From: Mauremys mutica
Taxonomy: Eukaryota; Chordata; Testudines; Geoemydidae
Direction of reading: 5' to 3'
Length of the DNA stretch: 64,000 nucleotides
NCBI RefSeq assembly: GCF_020497125.1
Contig: NC_059082.1
Location: 54,024,524 to 54,088,523 of the forward strand
The translations under genes were made by a program, and so were the position numbers. Position 1 is the stretch's first letter; each line of letters starts with the position of its first letter. This document shows positions 10,425 through 21,008 of this stretch, piece by piece. The notes under the pieces are model-generated. The model did not search any database and was not told the origin of the DNA. It was given only the letters and a program-made list of their open reading frames with translations.

Positions 10425-10690
10425 TGTTCCTGTGTTCCATTTCTGGCTCTGCCAGTGACTTGCTGTGTGATCTTGGGCAGTGGTATATTCGCGAGTGGGC
10501 ATCTGGTATAATGCCCCCATCAGCATGAAGGATGCCATTTTGAGAACAAAATGGCATCCTCCATGTGGCAAAAGTGCCATCCTGCCATGAATCCAGCCCC
10601 ACTGCAGCACAGGTTTTGGGCAAATCACATAGCCTGTCTCTGCTTCTGTTTTCCAATTTGCAATATGGGATAATGCCTACCCCTCAGGTG
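10425..10690 (+). mobile_element. MIR-like CORE-SINE, interrupted
   Basis: TCTGGCTCTGCCAGTGACTT and GTGTGATCTTGGGCA match the MIR core, and CAAATCACATAGCCTGTCTC with ATATGGGATAATGCCTACC match the rest. A 136-bp insert (10480-10615) lies between, flanked by TTGGGCA on both sides. Confidence 0.7.
10529..10560. repeat. Perfect 14-bp hairpin in the insert within the MIR
   Basis: AGGATGCCATTTTG, loop AGAA, CAAAATGGCATCCT: 14 of 14 bases pair with a 4-base loop. Confidence 0.9.
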
Positions 10691-10699
10691 TCTGACAAG

Positions 10700-10907
10700 C
10701 AGGGCCGGCTCCAGGCGCCAGTGCAGCAAGCAGGTGCTTAGGGCGGCCAATGGGAAGGGGCGGCATGTCTGGTTCTTCAGCATTTCGGTGGCGGGTCCCT
10801 CAGTCCCTCTTAGAGGGCAGGACCTGCCGCCGAAGATTTGAAGCGGCGGCGGTAGAGCTTTTTTTTCCCCGCCTCTTGTGGTGGCAAAAACCCTGGAGCC
10901 GGCTCTG
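10700..10907. mobile_element. Small hAT-type MITE, 208 bp
   Basis: Starts CAGGGCCGGCTCCAGG and ends CCTGGAGCCGGCTCTG, a 16-bp inverted repeat with one mismatch. Flanking octamers CTGACAAG (10692-10699) and CTGATAAG (10908-10915) match 7/8. Interior has GGCGG-rich sequence and no ORF. Confidence 0.85.
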
Positions 10908-11218
10908 CTGATAAGACTGTAAAGAGGTCTGAGATCCTGGCATGAACAGCAATATAGAATTGCAGACTGCTCTGTTTGGAGAGAGATTTTTTTCATCTCG
11001 TGATTGCTTTGGTATGAACAGGAAGTAACAGTGCTGCAAGGTTCAGTTTGTCACGGGTGACAGCTCCTGACTCTCAGATTTGGCATTTTATACAAGCTTC
11101 CAAGCTTATGAACAGCCTTGATATGAATAGCCTAATTGCCATTAGTTCTTTTACCCTTTAATGCAGACTGCTGAGCTGGGTAGTTCTGACCTGATGTCAG
11201 CACTGAGGATGAGACACA

Positions 11219-11297
11219 CTGATTCCCGTATAGGTTTCAGAGTAAATTTGTTAGTCTCTAAGGTGCCACAAGTACTCCTGTTCTGATTCCCGTATAG
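11219..11297. mobile_element. 49-bp mini-insertion of Penelope-like ends with 15-bp target duplication
   Basis: CTGATTCCCGTATAG occurs at 11219-11233 and again at 11283-11297. Between them are 49 bases: GTTTCAGAGTA followed by AATTTGTTAGTCTCTAAGGT and GCCACAAGTACTCCTG. The second part is the 3' end of the Penelope-like element at 1850-1890; the first part looks like the other end of the same repeat in inverted relation. Confidence 0.8.
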
Positions 11298-12136
11298 TTA
11301 CCTTGGAGTCACTTGTAAACCTGTTGCACTGCTATGACCTCCTGGATTCTCCTGCAGGGAGGTTTTAGACCTGGGGATAAATTCAGTGCAGGCTTTCAGC
11401 CAACTCCCTGCTGCCAAAGACCCTGTCAAAGACCTTTTTCTTTTCCCCTTTGTGTGCACCTCTGAGGCTATTGGTTCTGACTGGGAGAGAAAGTAAATTG
11501 ATCTGTCTTGAACAATGACGTAGTCTTGGTCCTGGATTTCCCCGTGGGACTTTTCCTCAGACTTCCCCCTTTTGAGCAGGAGAAGAGCTCAGGTGGCCAA
11601 GCCTAGGCTGTAGTACGTAGGAACGTATTGCATTCCTTCTTATCAAACTAAGGATGGAGATTTATTTTAGACTAAACAAATACCAAACTTTCCAGGAGGG
11701 GAGTAGAAAGCACAAACATGAAGAGGTGCCGCCTCCTGCCTGGGGCAGACAATTTAACAGTAGATGTGCGTGAGCTGTGGGGTATTTAAAAGATCGATGT
11801 CTGGTTGTGGTGAAAAGTGCTGCATTGGGACAGCATGGGCAGCTTCAGGACAGGCTCTGCACTGTGTCCTGTGTGCATACACTCTGCTGTGAGGACTGCT
11901 GCTGAGCTGGAGAGGACTGATTAGTCTCTCTAGCCTATTCAGCTTGAGTCTTTCTACAGAGCCTGCCAGTGAGATTCCTGGTTAGTGCCAGCTGTGGTTG
12001 GTTGCAGCCCAGTGTTGACATAAGCATGATCTCGGACAGTGTGGATATTTCTTGTATTAGATAGGTTGCATCTTGCTTAAAGTGTTAATTCTCAAGCTGG
12101 TATATTAACAAAGCAACTCCTTGCCTCTCATTCTAG
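11298..12136. other. Rest of MGRN1 intron 2
   Basis: No repeat or coding similarity recognised apart from the splice acceptor at its end. Confidence 0.5.
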
Positions 12137-12225
12137 TTTCCCTATGTCACACCAGCCCCACATGAGCCTGTGAAGACGCTGAGGAGTTTGGTGAATATCC
12201 GCAAAGATTCTCTACGTCTTGTGAG
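12137..12225 (+). CDS. MGRN1: MGRN1 internal exon (exon 3)
   Basis: The exon encodes FPYVTPAPHEPVKTLRSLVN followed by IRKDSLRLV and the first two bases of an Arg codon (AG). The acceptor is TTCTAG at 12131-12136 and the donor is AG|GTACCT. It starts in phase 0 and ends with two bases of a split codon completed by the first G of the next exon. The segment lies in the conserved N-terminal domain upstream of the RING finger. All residues are those expected for the family and no break is seen. Confidence 0.96.
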
Positions 12226-13159
12226 GTACCTTTACTGACCAAACTGTTTGTTGCATTGAAGGCAAAGGGTGGGTCATACCTACATTTGATGGCCTTCTCT
12301 TCAGAGCACTAAGTGACAAGTCCTTATTCCAGTGTCACTCCCAAGGGATTTCAGAATATTCAGGGTTCACATGTGATTATCTGAACAGGCCTGGACAGCA
12401 CTAATGCCCATTAGTTATTTCCCTAGAGTCGGGTAATCGGCATTTCCAACCAGCACTGGGGAGGCATCTTTCTCCAGAGGCTGAGTAGAGCAAATGCTGC
12501 CTTGTAGGAAGGTGTGACACTTGGGTCTCACTCAGGAACACTAAAACAAATGGAAAATATTAGTCATGTCACTAAACCTGCAGACAGATTTCTTTCTGAA
12601 CGTTTGTGTTTGCAAAATAGAAGTTGTTTTCGGTGCAAGGCCCAGTCAAGGAGAACTGATTAGTTTTGAATAAAACTCTGCCTTGGATTTTTCTTGCTGG
12701 CTAAGACACAGTGTAGTCCCACTTGATCCACATGCTTTTAGGTGACTGTATCCCACACTTGTAGGGAAATAGGGACCCGTTAGGCTGGATGATCTATCTC
12801 ACTGCTCTGCACCTAAATCAAATGCAGCGATAGCTAGTTTGTTCTGTGAATTAAACGTAGCTGAGGAGTGTCTTAACAATCACCCTGTGGCTGTACTTGT
12901 TTAATACAGGTGTAGAGCCTTGGGGTAGATCTAGGTCCCAGCATACAGTCTGAGCAGCCTGGTAGCTGCATGGAGCATTTCATACAGCCCCTGGAGTCTC
13001 TGTGCAGTTTGTCATTTTATGGAAATTTATGCATTCCTGGCAAGTTGCCACTTTCAGGTCATGGCTGGGCAAGGTTTGGGTGCTTTGGTATAAAGTGTAT
13101 GGCAGTGCAGTTGTAGCTGCTGGGAGCTTAAATGTATTACTTTGCTAGACACTAACAAT
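12226..13159. other. Start of MGRN1 intron 3, no recognised feature
   Basis: No definable repeat ends or coding similarity. Confidence 0.5.
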
Positions 13160-13440
13160 CATGGACTGAACAGACACCAGATTTATGACTTATTACAACA
13201 ATCTGTAACCTACTAACCCCCTCTTTCTGTACTATGACCACCTTGAATGGTCATAAGAACATATGCTAACTACTTATGCTAAACACTCTGTTCCACCTTG
13301 CATTTTGCTGTGACAATGGGAGTACCTTTCCCAGCCCTGAAGAAGAGCTCCGTGTGGCTTGAAAGTTTGTCTCTCTCACCACCAGGAGTTGGTCCAATAA
13401 AAGAATTTGCCTCACCCACCTTGTCTTTCTTGGTAGAAAA
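13160..13440 (+). mobile_element. 3' end of a retroelement, possibly Penelope-like
   Basis: The block runs from ATGGACTGAACAGACACCAG to CTCACCCACCTTGTCTTTCT and is not coding. Near its end, CTGAAGA, a short stem (AGAGCTCCGTGTGGCTT) and GAAAG occur in the order seen in Penelope 3' tails (compare 1634-1840). The family assignment is a guess from that motif. Confidence 0.45.
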
Positions 13441-13726
13441 GGGTTGGGATTAGCCAGAACTGCACTTGAAACTGATCAACCTTGTTTTTCTTTGAAAACT
13501 CTGATTTGTCTTATTTAATGGTCAAAAACTCAAAGTGATGGTCTCAGAATGAGCTGGACGGATGAAGAAGGAAGACGCTACTGCTCAGATAGTGGGCCTT
13601 GGTAAACATCCATGTTCTGAAGATCTCTTGGCTCTTCCAGCTAAAGGGTATATCTGTCTCCATTGGAATAACACCTTAGTTTCTGCTTCCTTTGAAGCCA
13701 GTACTTGCTCTGTAAACAGTGTCTTA

Positions 13727-14510
13727 GGGCTTGGCTACACTTGCAAGTTGCAGCGCTGGTAGAGGCTTTCCAGCGCTGCAATTAGTAACCGTCCACACCT
13801 GCAAGGCACATCCAGCGCTGCAACTCCCTGGCTGCAGCGCTGGCTGTACACCTGGTCAGGTTGGGGTGTAGTGATTGCAGCACTGGTGATCCAGCGCTGC
13901 TCATCAAGTGTGCGGACACACCAGCGCTTTTATTGGCCTCCAGGGAATAAGGAGATATCCCAGAATGCTTTTAACTAAATTACTCTCTTTGTTTTGTTAT
14001 GCAGCCTCTCTTTGTTTTGTTGTGAACTCTGATCGGAGCTCCGTTGAACTGCTTATCTAAAAAAACAAACACTGATCACAGCAAACAGGAGCTATCTGTA
14101 CCTGGCTGTGAACGATCAAATGAGAGGCAGGGAGTGAATGTTTGCTTGACAGAGAAACAGCATTGGATGCAGGCTGTTTGCAATTAAGACTAAGGGTCCG
14201 CGAACATTTTGTGATTTTTCAATCCAGGAAGCTAACACACAGTGTTGGCTCCAAAAATCCACTCTCTCTCTCTTCCCCACTCCCTGTCACAGTACACCAC
14301 CCTCCACCCCCCTCTTTTGAAAAGCACATTGTTGCCACTTGAATGCTGGGATAGCTGCCCATAATGCAACACTCCCAACAGCGCTGCAAATGTGGCCACA
14401 CACCAGCGCTGGTAGCTGTGAGTGTGGCCACACACCAACGCTGTTCCTGCACAGCTGCATGACCAGTGCTGTAACTCCCAGCGCTGCAACTTTCAAATGT
14501 AGCCAAGCCC
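13727..14510. mobile_element. Harbinger-like MITE, 784 bp, with CAGCGCTG subterminal repeats
   Basis: Ends GGGCTTGGCTACACTTGCAA and its inverted copy (TTCAAATGTAGCCAAGCCC) form TIRs of about 34 bp. Flanks are TTA on the left and TCA on the right, close to the TWA duplication of Harbinger. About nine copies of (C)AGCGCT(G), itself a palindrome, lie near both ends. No transposase is encoded. A partial sister copy lies at 39159-39388. Confidence 0.75.
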
Positions 14511-14589
14511 TCAATCCTCTAGGAAGCATACGTTAAGAACGCACCAGCTCTCAGATATGCAGTCTTACATCTGTGAAAGGGCCTGCTGC

Positions 14590-14720
14590 TAGTACAGGAA
14601 TTTGTAAGTGCTAATCTTAGCTCTGTCACTGGCCTGCTGATGGACAAGTTATCTCCCTGCTTTGTGACTTAGTTTCCCTATTTGTCAAGTGCGGAGAATG
14701 AGATTGACCTGCCTTCCAGG
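14590..14720 (+). mobile_element. MIR-like SINE fragment
   Basis: CTTAGCTCTGTCACTGGCCT, GACTTAGTTTCCCTATTTGT and GAGAATGAGATTGACCTGCC follow the MIR core order. Old and diverged. Confidence 0.5.
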
Positions 14721-15138
14721 GGAGTTGAGGCTGCATTGCTGTTTGTAAGGTGGTGCCACAGCGATGAACCCACGTAGATGCAGGTGGTAGCACTATCTGC
14801 TTTCAAGAGTTGGCCTCTCACATGGCAGCCAGTCTTACTGGTCCTGGATCAGCTCCAGAGTATGGTCAGCGCTGCGTTGTTTAATTTTCTCTTGAGATCA
14901 GTATGTTTAGAAGTTCTAGTGACCAGACACTTAAGGAATTCTTTAACACTTAAGGGATAGCAGCCTTTTTCACAAGGGAACAGTCTCAGTTTGCATTGTG
15001 CTGCCTGTCCTGAGTGGAAGTTCGACCCCTCTCTCTAGGAACATGCAAAAGCCCCTCCCTGACCTCTCCAGCAAGGGTTTCTATGTGATTGCAAACATGG
15101 AAAAACAGCTAGTTCATAGTTCTCTGGAGATTCTCCTC
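14721..15138. other. Intron 3 sequence left of the DIRS element
   Basis: Nothing recognised. Confidence 0.5.
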
Positions 15139-15322
15139 TTCTTCTTCTTCGAGTGATTGCTCCTATGCATTCCAGTTAGGTGTGCGCGCGCTGCGTACAC
15201 GGCTCTTCGGAAGATTTTTACCCTAGCAACTCCGGGGGGTCGGCTGGGCGCCCCCTGGAGTGGCGCCGCTATAGCGCTAGATATATACCCCAGCTGACCC
15301 GTCCGCTCCTCAGTTCCTTCTT
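15139..15322 (+). repeat. DIRS left inverted terminal repeat
   Basis: TTCTTCTTCGAGTGATTGCT to CTCCTCAGTTCCTTCTT is the reverse complement of the right end, with about five mismatches over 155 bases. It holds a TATA-like stretch (GCTAGATATATACCCC near 15276) that may start transcription. Confidence 0.9.
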
Positions 15323-15506
15323 ACCGCCCATGACGGCCGTTGGAACAGTGGAGTGCTCCTTTGACCTCCACATCCCTAGCTTATCTCTGGTTCTTGTTGT
15401 ATTTAGTGTATATAGTTATTTAAAATAGTTAGTTTAGTTAGTTCGTTAGTGGATTAAGGGGAATCGGGGGGGCTTAGCCCCTCTTTTCCCGAACCGGTGC
15501 GGACTC

Positions 15507-17915
15507 ATGCCCAAGGCACCGGGGTTTAAGCCCTGTTTGGCTTGCCAGCGGCCCATGCCGATCGGAGACCCTCACGACTCCTGCCTGCGCTGCTTAGGAG
15601 AGTCCCATCGTGCAGATAAGTGCCCTATTTGCAAGTCGTTTAAGCCGAGGTCAAAGAAAGAGAGAGACTTTCGGTTAAAGCAGCTCCTGATGGAGTCGGC
15701 ACTTAGCCCTACGGTGCCGACACCAGCAGCTCAGCAGTCCTCTTCGGTGCAGAGTGCACCAGCGGTCCCGAGCCGGTCCGGTACCGAGACTTTGAAAAAA
15801 CAACAGCCGGCACCGGCGTCCCAGCACCGTTCCCTCTCTCCTGTGAGGAAGCGTAAGCCGGCGCAGACGGCCTCCAAACCTCCTGCACCGGGACCACTCA
15901 CCCAGCCACCGCCGGCACCCCTGGCACCGACTGTGGTGGTGCACAAACTGTGCACAGTACCGTCGACTCCGGCACCGCAAGAGCCGTTGAGTCCGGTACC
16001 GCCCTGCTCCCTGATGCAAACCGTGGTCGAGCTGCCTCTCCCGTCGACGCCCGAAACTTTCTCGACGGCGAGAGAGCTGATAGAGCTCACCAAGCCACCA
16101 TCTCTCCAGCCCCCGGCACCGCCGGTGCGGGCTGTGAAGTCAGTGGGCAAACCGGCCATCATGAGGCCTCCTTCCCCTGACAGACGGGATAGAAGGCATT
16201 CCAGGTCCCGGTCCCGATCCCGGAGACGTTCGCCTTCTCGCCGATCCAGATCCCGGCACTGGTCACAATCCCGGTACCGTTCTCCATCTTGGTGCCGGTC
16301 GCAGTCCCGGTACCGCTCCTCATCGCGGTACCGGTCGCACTCCCGGAGACGATCCCGGTCTCGATCACCCGACCGTCGGTACCGACGAAGGTCCGGATCC
16401 CAGTACCGCTCGCGGTACCGGTCATCTCGCAGCCGCTCCCACCGACGTCAGTCGAGATCTCGGTCGACCTCCCGGCACCGGCACGGTCGATGGTCCCGTT
16501 CTCGCTCCCGGCACCGCGACGACCGGCACCGTTCCCCGGCACCGTCCAGGGACAGACCGGCGGCATCGACGGCACAGTCCCACAGTGCCTCTGCCCCCCC
16601 GTGGCCTTCCCGCCAGCCTTCAGTCTCCTCCCAAGCGGGCAGTGTGGGCGATCTACACGCCGACCCCCAAAGGCAGGACCACGGCCCCTAACAATGGGGC
16701 TTCTGGACCCCCTGGGCCTATCACGAGGCTCAAGGGGTCCCCTTCACTCAGCGACCCAGGACTTCCGACCACAGGGCGCCGGAAGCCACGGTCAGCGGAC
16801 CTCCTCCATCACCGTTGGTGGAGGAACCGCCGCCACCTGTAGTGGCGGAGGCCTCACAGCCCATGGACGAGCCCCCACCGGAAGCCCTGACCCAGGGCCT
16901 GTCATCGTCTTCCCCACCAGATGTGGCGGGGGCATCGGCATCGGGCCCTCCACCGATTGACCTGCGGGCCCACCAGGACCTGCTTCGACGGGTGGCCCAG
17001 AACATTAACCTCCCTGTCAAGGAAGTTGCTGAGGACGATGACCTGGTGACCAGCATAATTGGAGCTGAGGCCCCGCTGCGGGTGGCCTTGCCCTTCATTC
17101 GGACCATACAAAGAAATGCCAATACGGTGTGGCAGTCACCGGCTTCCATCCCTCCCACCGCTCGAGGGGTGGAAAGGAAATACTCAGTTCCACCCAACGG
17201 GTATGAGTATTTATACACGCACCCACCTCCGGACTCCTTGGTAGTGCAGTCCGTTAATGACCAGGAGCGGCATGGGCAACCAGCTCCAGCGCCAAAATCA
17301 AAAGAAGCGCGGAGGATGGATCTGTTGGGCCGGAAGGTCTATTCGGCCAGTGGCCTCCAGCTAAGGATTGCCAATCAACTGGCTCTCCTCGGTCGCTACA
17401 CTTACGATACCTTGGTGTCACTCTCAAAGTTTACGGAGCTGGTACCAACAGACTCCCGACCTGAATTCTCAGCCCTTATTGAAGAGGGCAAGAAAGCCTC
17501 CCGGTCCTCCCTCCAGGCCTCTCTGGACTCAGCAGACTCAGGAGCCAGAACTCTGGCCTCGGGAGTGACCATGAGGAGAATCTCCTGGCTGCAGGCCTCC
17601 ACCTTGCCGCCCGAGGTCCAGCACACCATTCAGGACCTACCATTCGACACCAAGGGCCTCTTCTCTGAGAAAACGGACTCGAGGCTTCAGACTCTCAAAG
17701 ATGGCCGAATCGCCATCCGCACCCTGGGCATGCACACGCCGGCTACCCAGCGGAGGTCCTTCCGGCAGCAGCCATACCGCCAGTTTAATCAGGTCAGGCC
17801 ACGGCCTGATAATAGGCGCAGAGGCAGGGTGAACCGCCGTAGACCGTCGGGCAACCGGGGTAATCAGTCCCAAGTGCCCTCCAAGCCCCCTGAGGGGCCT
17901 AAGCAAGCCTTTTGA
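15507..17915 (+). pseudogene. DIRS gag-like ORF with zinc knuckle and RS domain, one internal stop
   Basis: The ATG at 15507 opens a frame that runs to TGA at 17913-17915 (about 802 codons), broken only by TAA at 16689-16691. Beyond that stop the same frame continues with WGFWTPWAYHEAQG and a long conserved C-terminal half. Near residues 10-45 there is a Cys-rich region with a CX2CX4HX4C knuckle (CLRCLGESHRADKC), then a Pro-rich stretch. About residues 230-350 form an RS/RY-rich tract (HSRSRSRSRRRSPSRRSRSR and on) like SR splicing factors. The C-terminal half includes LDLRAH-like helices, YEYLYTHPPPDSLVVQSVN, and a basic Arg/Asn/Gly-rich tail (RRRGRVNRRRPSGNRG). Gag should package the RNA; the RS tract could target nuclear speckles (inference). 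Confidence 0.85.
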
Positions 17916-19809
17916 TGGGACGCCCGAGGACGGCCCATCAGTGTATTCACCGGATCCTTCCCTGTTATTTTTCGACCGTCTTTCCCACTTCCTCCCGGCG
18001 TGGTCCCATATAACAACGGACAACTGGGTACTTCGCACGGTGGAGTATGGTTACCGCCTTCAGTTTGTTTCGCTCCCTCCCCGTCCCTCTTCAGGGACCC
18101 CTCTCACGAGCAATTCCTCTTGCAAGAGGTCAAGACTCTGTTGAGTTTGGGTGCCATAGAGGAGGTGCCGAACGACATGCGAGGCAGGGGATTTTATTCC
18201 CGATATTTCCTAATCCCCAAGGCGAAGGGAGGTCTACGACCTATACTAGACCTCCGAGAGCTCAACAGATACCTACTCAAGCTCAAGTTTCGCATGGTAA
18301 CCCTGGGGACCATTATTCCTTCCCTGGATCTGGGAGACTGGTTTGCTGCCCTCGACATGAAGGACGCGTATTTCCATATCGCGATTTACCCTCCTCATCG
18401 ACGCTACCTGCGTTTCGTCGTCAACAACATGCGCTACCAGTTTACGGTGCTACCCTTCGGCCTCTCCACCGCGCCGAGGGTCTTCACCAAGTGCATGGCA
18501 GTGGTTGCCGCAGCCCTCCGCCACCGTCGCATATCTCGACGACTGGCTGGTCCGTGGACCATCCCGCCAACTGGTAGCATGTCAACTAACCGAGATCCTA
18601 GCCCTGTTTCAGCGCCTAGGACTTATGATAAATGCCGAGAAGTCCACTTTAGCGCCATCACAGAGGGTGGAGTTCATCGGAGCGGTCCTGGACTCCAATT
18701 TGGCCAGGGCCTGCCTCCCTCGACCTCGGCACCAGACTATGGTTTCCTTTGTCCGGGACCTACAATCCTTTCCCACAACAACGGTGCGGTCCTGCCTCCG
18801 ACTCCTGGGCCACATGGCGTCATGCACATTCGTGACCATGTACGTTAGGCTGCGTCTTCACACATTTCAATCTTGGCTTGCGTCGGTGTACCGCCCGCAC
18901 CACGACTCCATAGACATGGTAGTCACAGTCACGAAACCAACCCTCGACTCGCTCAACTGGTGGTTGGACCCAGAGGTCGTGTGTGCCGGAGTCCCATTCC
19001 ATCCTCCTCGCCCGTCAGTCACCCTGACCACGGATGCCTCGGCATTGGGGTGGGGGGCACACCTCGGCGACCTTCACACCCAGGGTCTCTGGTCGCCCCG
19101 AGAGCTCTCCCTCCATATCAATGTCAGGGAGCTGCGGGCGATCCGCTTGGCGTGTCAAACCTTCCACGCCCATCTCCAAGGGCGCTGTGTGGCTGTTTTC
19201 ACGGACAACACGACGGCGATGTTTTACGTCAACAGGCAGGGCGGGGCTCGCTCCTCCCTGCTTTGCACGGAAGCGATGCTCCTTTGGGACTTCTGCATAA
19301 CCCACTCTATTCACCTGGTAGCGTCGTTTCTTCCAGGAGTGCAGAACACGCTGGCCGACCATCTCAGCAGGTCGTTCCTCTCCCACGAGTGGTCCCTTCG
19401 TCCCGATGTGGTGCACACAATTTTCCAAAGGTGGGGGTTTCCCCAAATAGACCTGTTTGCCTCCAAAGAGAACAGGAAATGCCACCAGTTCTGCTCTTAC
19501 CAGGGTCGCTCCCCTGGCTCCCTATCGTACGCATTCCTGCGCCCCTGGACGGGTCACCTGTTATATGCCTTCCCTCCGTTTCCCCTCGTGCACCGCGTGC
19601 TTCTCGAGCTCCGGAGGGACAGGGCCTGCCTCATACTCATCGCTCCGGCCTGGCCGAGACAGCACTGGTACACCCTGCTGCTCGAGCTCTCTGTACGGGA
19701 TCCCATTCCTCTCCCCTTATGGCCGGACCTGATAACGCAGGACTTCGGCAGGCTCCGCCACCCGGGCCTGCAGTCCCTCCATCTTACAGCTTGGTGCCTA
19801 CTTGGCTGA
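17914..19809 (+). pseudogene. DIRS reverse transcriptase / RNase H / methyltransferase-like ORF, two frameshifts
   Basis: Frame 1 opens over the gag stop (DGTPEDGPSVYSPDPSLLFF, WVLRTVEYGYRLQF), moves to frame 0 near 18075-18088, and returns to frame 1 just before 18530. RT motifs: LIPKAKGGLRPILDLRELN, ALDMKDAYFHI (A), LPFGLSTAPRVFTK (B), YLDD at about 18532-18543 (C). A few residues are missing just before YLDD at the second shift. RNase H residues: TTDASALGWGAHL, NVRELRAI, FTDNTTAMFYVN, ADHLSR, so D-E-D-D all present. The C-terminal part (PQIDLFASKENRKC, FPPFPL, LIAPAWPRQHWY) matches the DAM-methyltransferase-like domain known in DIRS elements. The stop is at 19807-19809 and overlaps the recombinase frame. 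Confidence 0.9.
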
Positions 19810-20858
19810 CCCGCGCGGAATGTGACTGTTCGGCTGCGGTGCAGCAAGTCCTGATGGAAAGCAGGAAGCCTTCCACTCGCTCAACCTACCTCGCGAAATG
19901 GAAGCGTTTCGCACTCTGGTGCGATCAGAGAGGCCTTAATCCTTTCGTGGTCCCTATTCCTACGATCCTGGACTACCTCTGGTCCCTTAAGGAGCAAGGA
20001 CTCGCGGTCTCCTCCTTGAAAGTACACCTAGCGGCCATGTCCGCCTTTCGACCAGCCGTAGGAGAACGATCCATCTTTTCCAATCAGATGGTTTCCCGCT
20101 TCCTTAAGGGTCTAGATCGCTTGTACCCGCCGATACGGCGTCCTACCCCGTCCTGGGATTTGAACCTAGTTCTAGCCAAGCTTATGGGAGCCCCCTTCGA
20201 GCCCTTGGCCATGTGTTCCCTGCTCTATCTGTCATGGAAAACGGCTTTTCTCGTCGCTATAACTTCAGCGAGACGAGTTTCCGAGCTTCGTGCCCTAACG
20301 GCTGGTCCACCGTGTACCATCTTCCATGGAGACAAGGTGCAGCTTCGGCCACACCTGGCCTTCCTCCCTAAGGTGGTGTCGGGCTTCCATTTGAACCAGG
20401 ACATTTTCCTCCCGGTCTTTTTCCCGAAGCCACACGCCTCAAGTCGTGAACAACAGCTTCACACCCTTGACGTCCGCAGGGCCCTCACATTTTACATAGA
20501 GTGAACTAAGCCCTTCCGGCGTTCGCCCCAGCTATTCGTAGCAGTTGCTGATCGCATGAAAGGCAAGCCGGTCTCCTCTCAGAGGATTTCCTCCTGGGTA
20601 ACATCATGTATCCGGACATGTTACGAGCTTGCTCGTGTGCCAGCTAGCCGCCTCACCGCTCACTCTACGAGAGCGCAAGCCTCGTCTGCCACCTTCCTGG
20701 CCCATGTCCCCATCCAGGACATCTGTAGAGCGGCCACCTGGTCTTCTGTCCATACCTTCGCTTCCCACTACGCGTTGGTGCAACAATCTAGAGACGATGC
20801 AGCCTTCGGCTCAGCAGTCTTACACTCTGCCACGTCTCACTCCGACCCCACCGCCTAG
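19719..20858 (+). pseudogene. DIRS tyrosine recombinase ORF with one in-frame stop
   Basis: Frame 0, from ATG at 19719 (other starts possible) to TAG at 20856-20858, about 379 residues. The N-terminal SAM-like part has RKPSTRSTYLAKWKRFALWC. Catalytic residues: Arg in TSARRVSELRAL, the H-S-T-R box in LTAHSTRAQASSATFLAH, Trp in AATWSSVHTF and the nucleophile Tyr in ASHYAL. A TGA at 20502-20504 lies between YIE and TKPFRRS; the rest of the frame is open on both sides. The enzyme would integrate a circular DNA copy by strand exchange. The frame overlaps the end of the RT ORF by about 90 bases. Confidence 0.9.
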
Positions 20859-20871
20859 GTAAGGCTTGGGA

Positions 20872-20990
20872 ATCACCTAACTGGAATGCATAGGAGCAAT
20901 CACTCGAAGAAGAAAAGACGGTTACTCACCGTTGTAACTGTTCTTCGAGATGTGTTGCTCCTATCCATTCCAGACCCGCCCTCCTTCCCC
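20872..20990 (+). repeat. DIRS internal complementary region (ICR)
   Basis: About 20875-20914 (CACCTAACTGGAATGCATAG on) is the reverse complement of the left tip at 15139-15180. It is directly followed by 20914-20975 (AAAAGACGGTTACTCACCGT on), the reverse complement of the right tip at 21155-21219. The ICR thus spells the joined ends and is thought to template completion and circle formation. Confidence 0.9.
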
Positions 20991-21008
20991 ACTGTCGGAG
21001 TAGCCGGC

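Noticed and set aside
15675..16575. Minus-strand open frames opposite gag
   Set aside because: Mirror frames of the GC-rich, repeat-like RS coding region.
18873..19718. Long frame-0 ORF before the recombinase
   Set aside because: Overlaps the RT/RNase H frame, which carries all motifs; only the part from about 19719 matches tyrosine recombinases.
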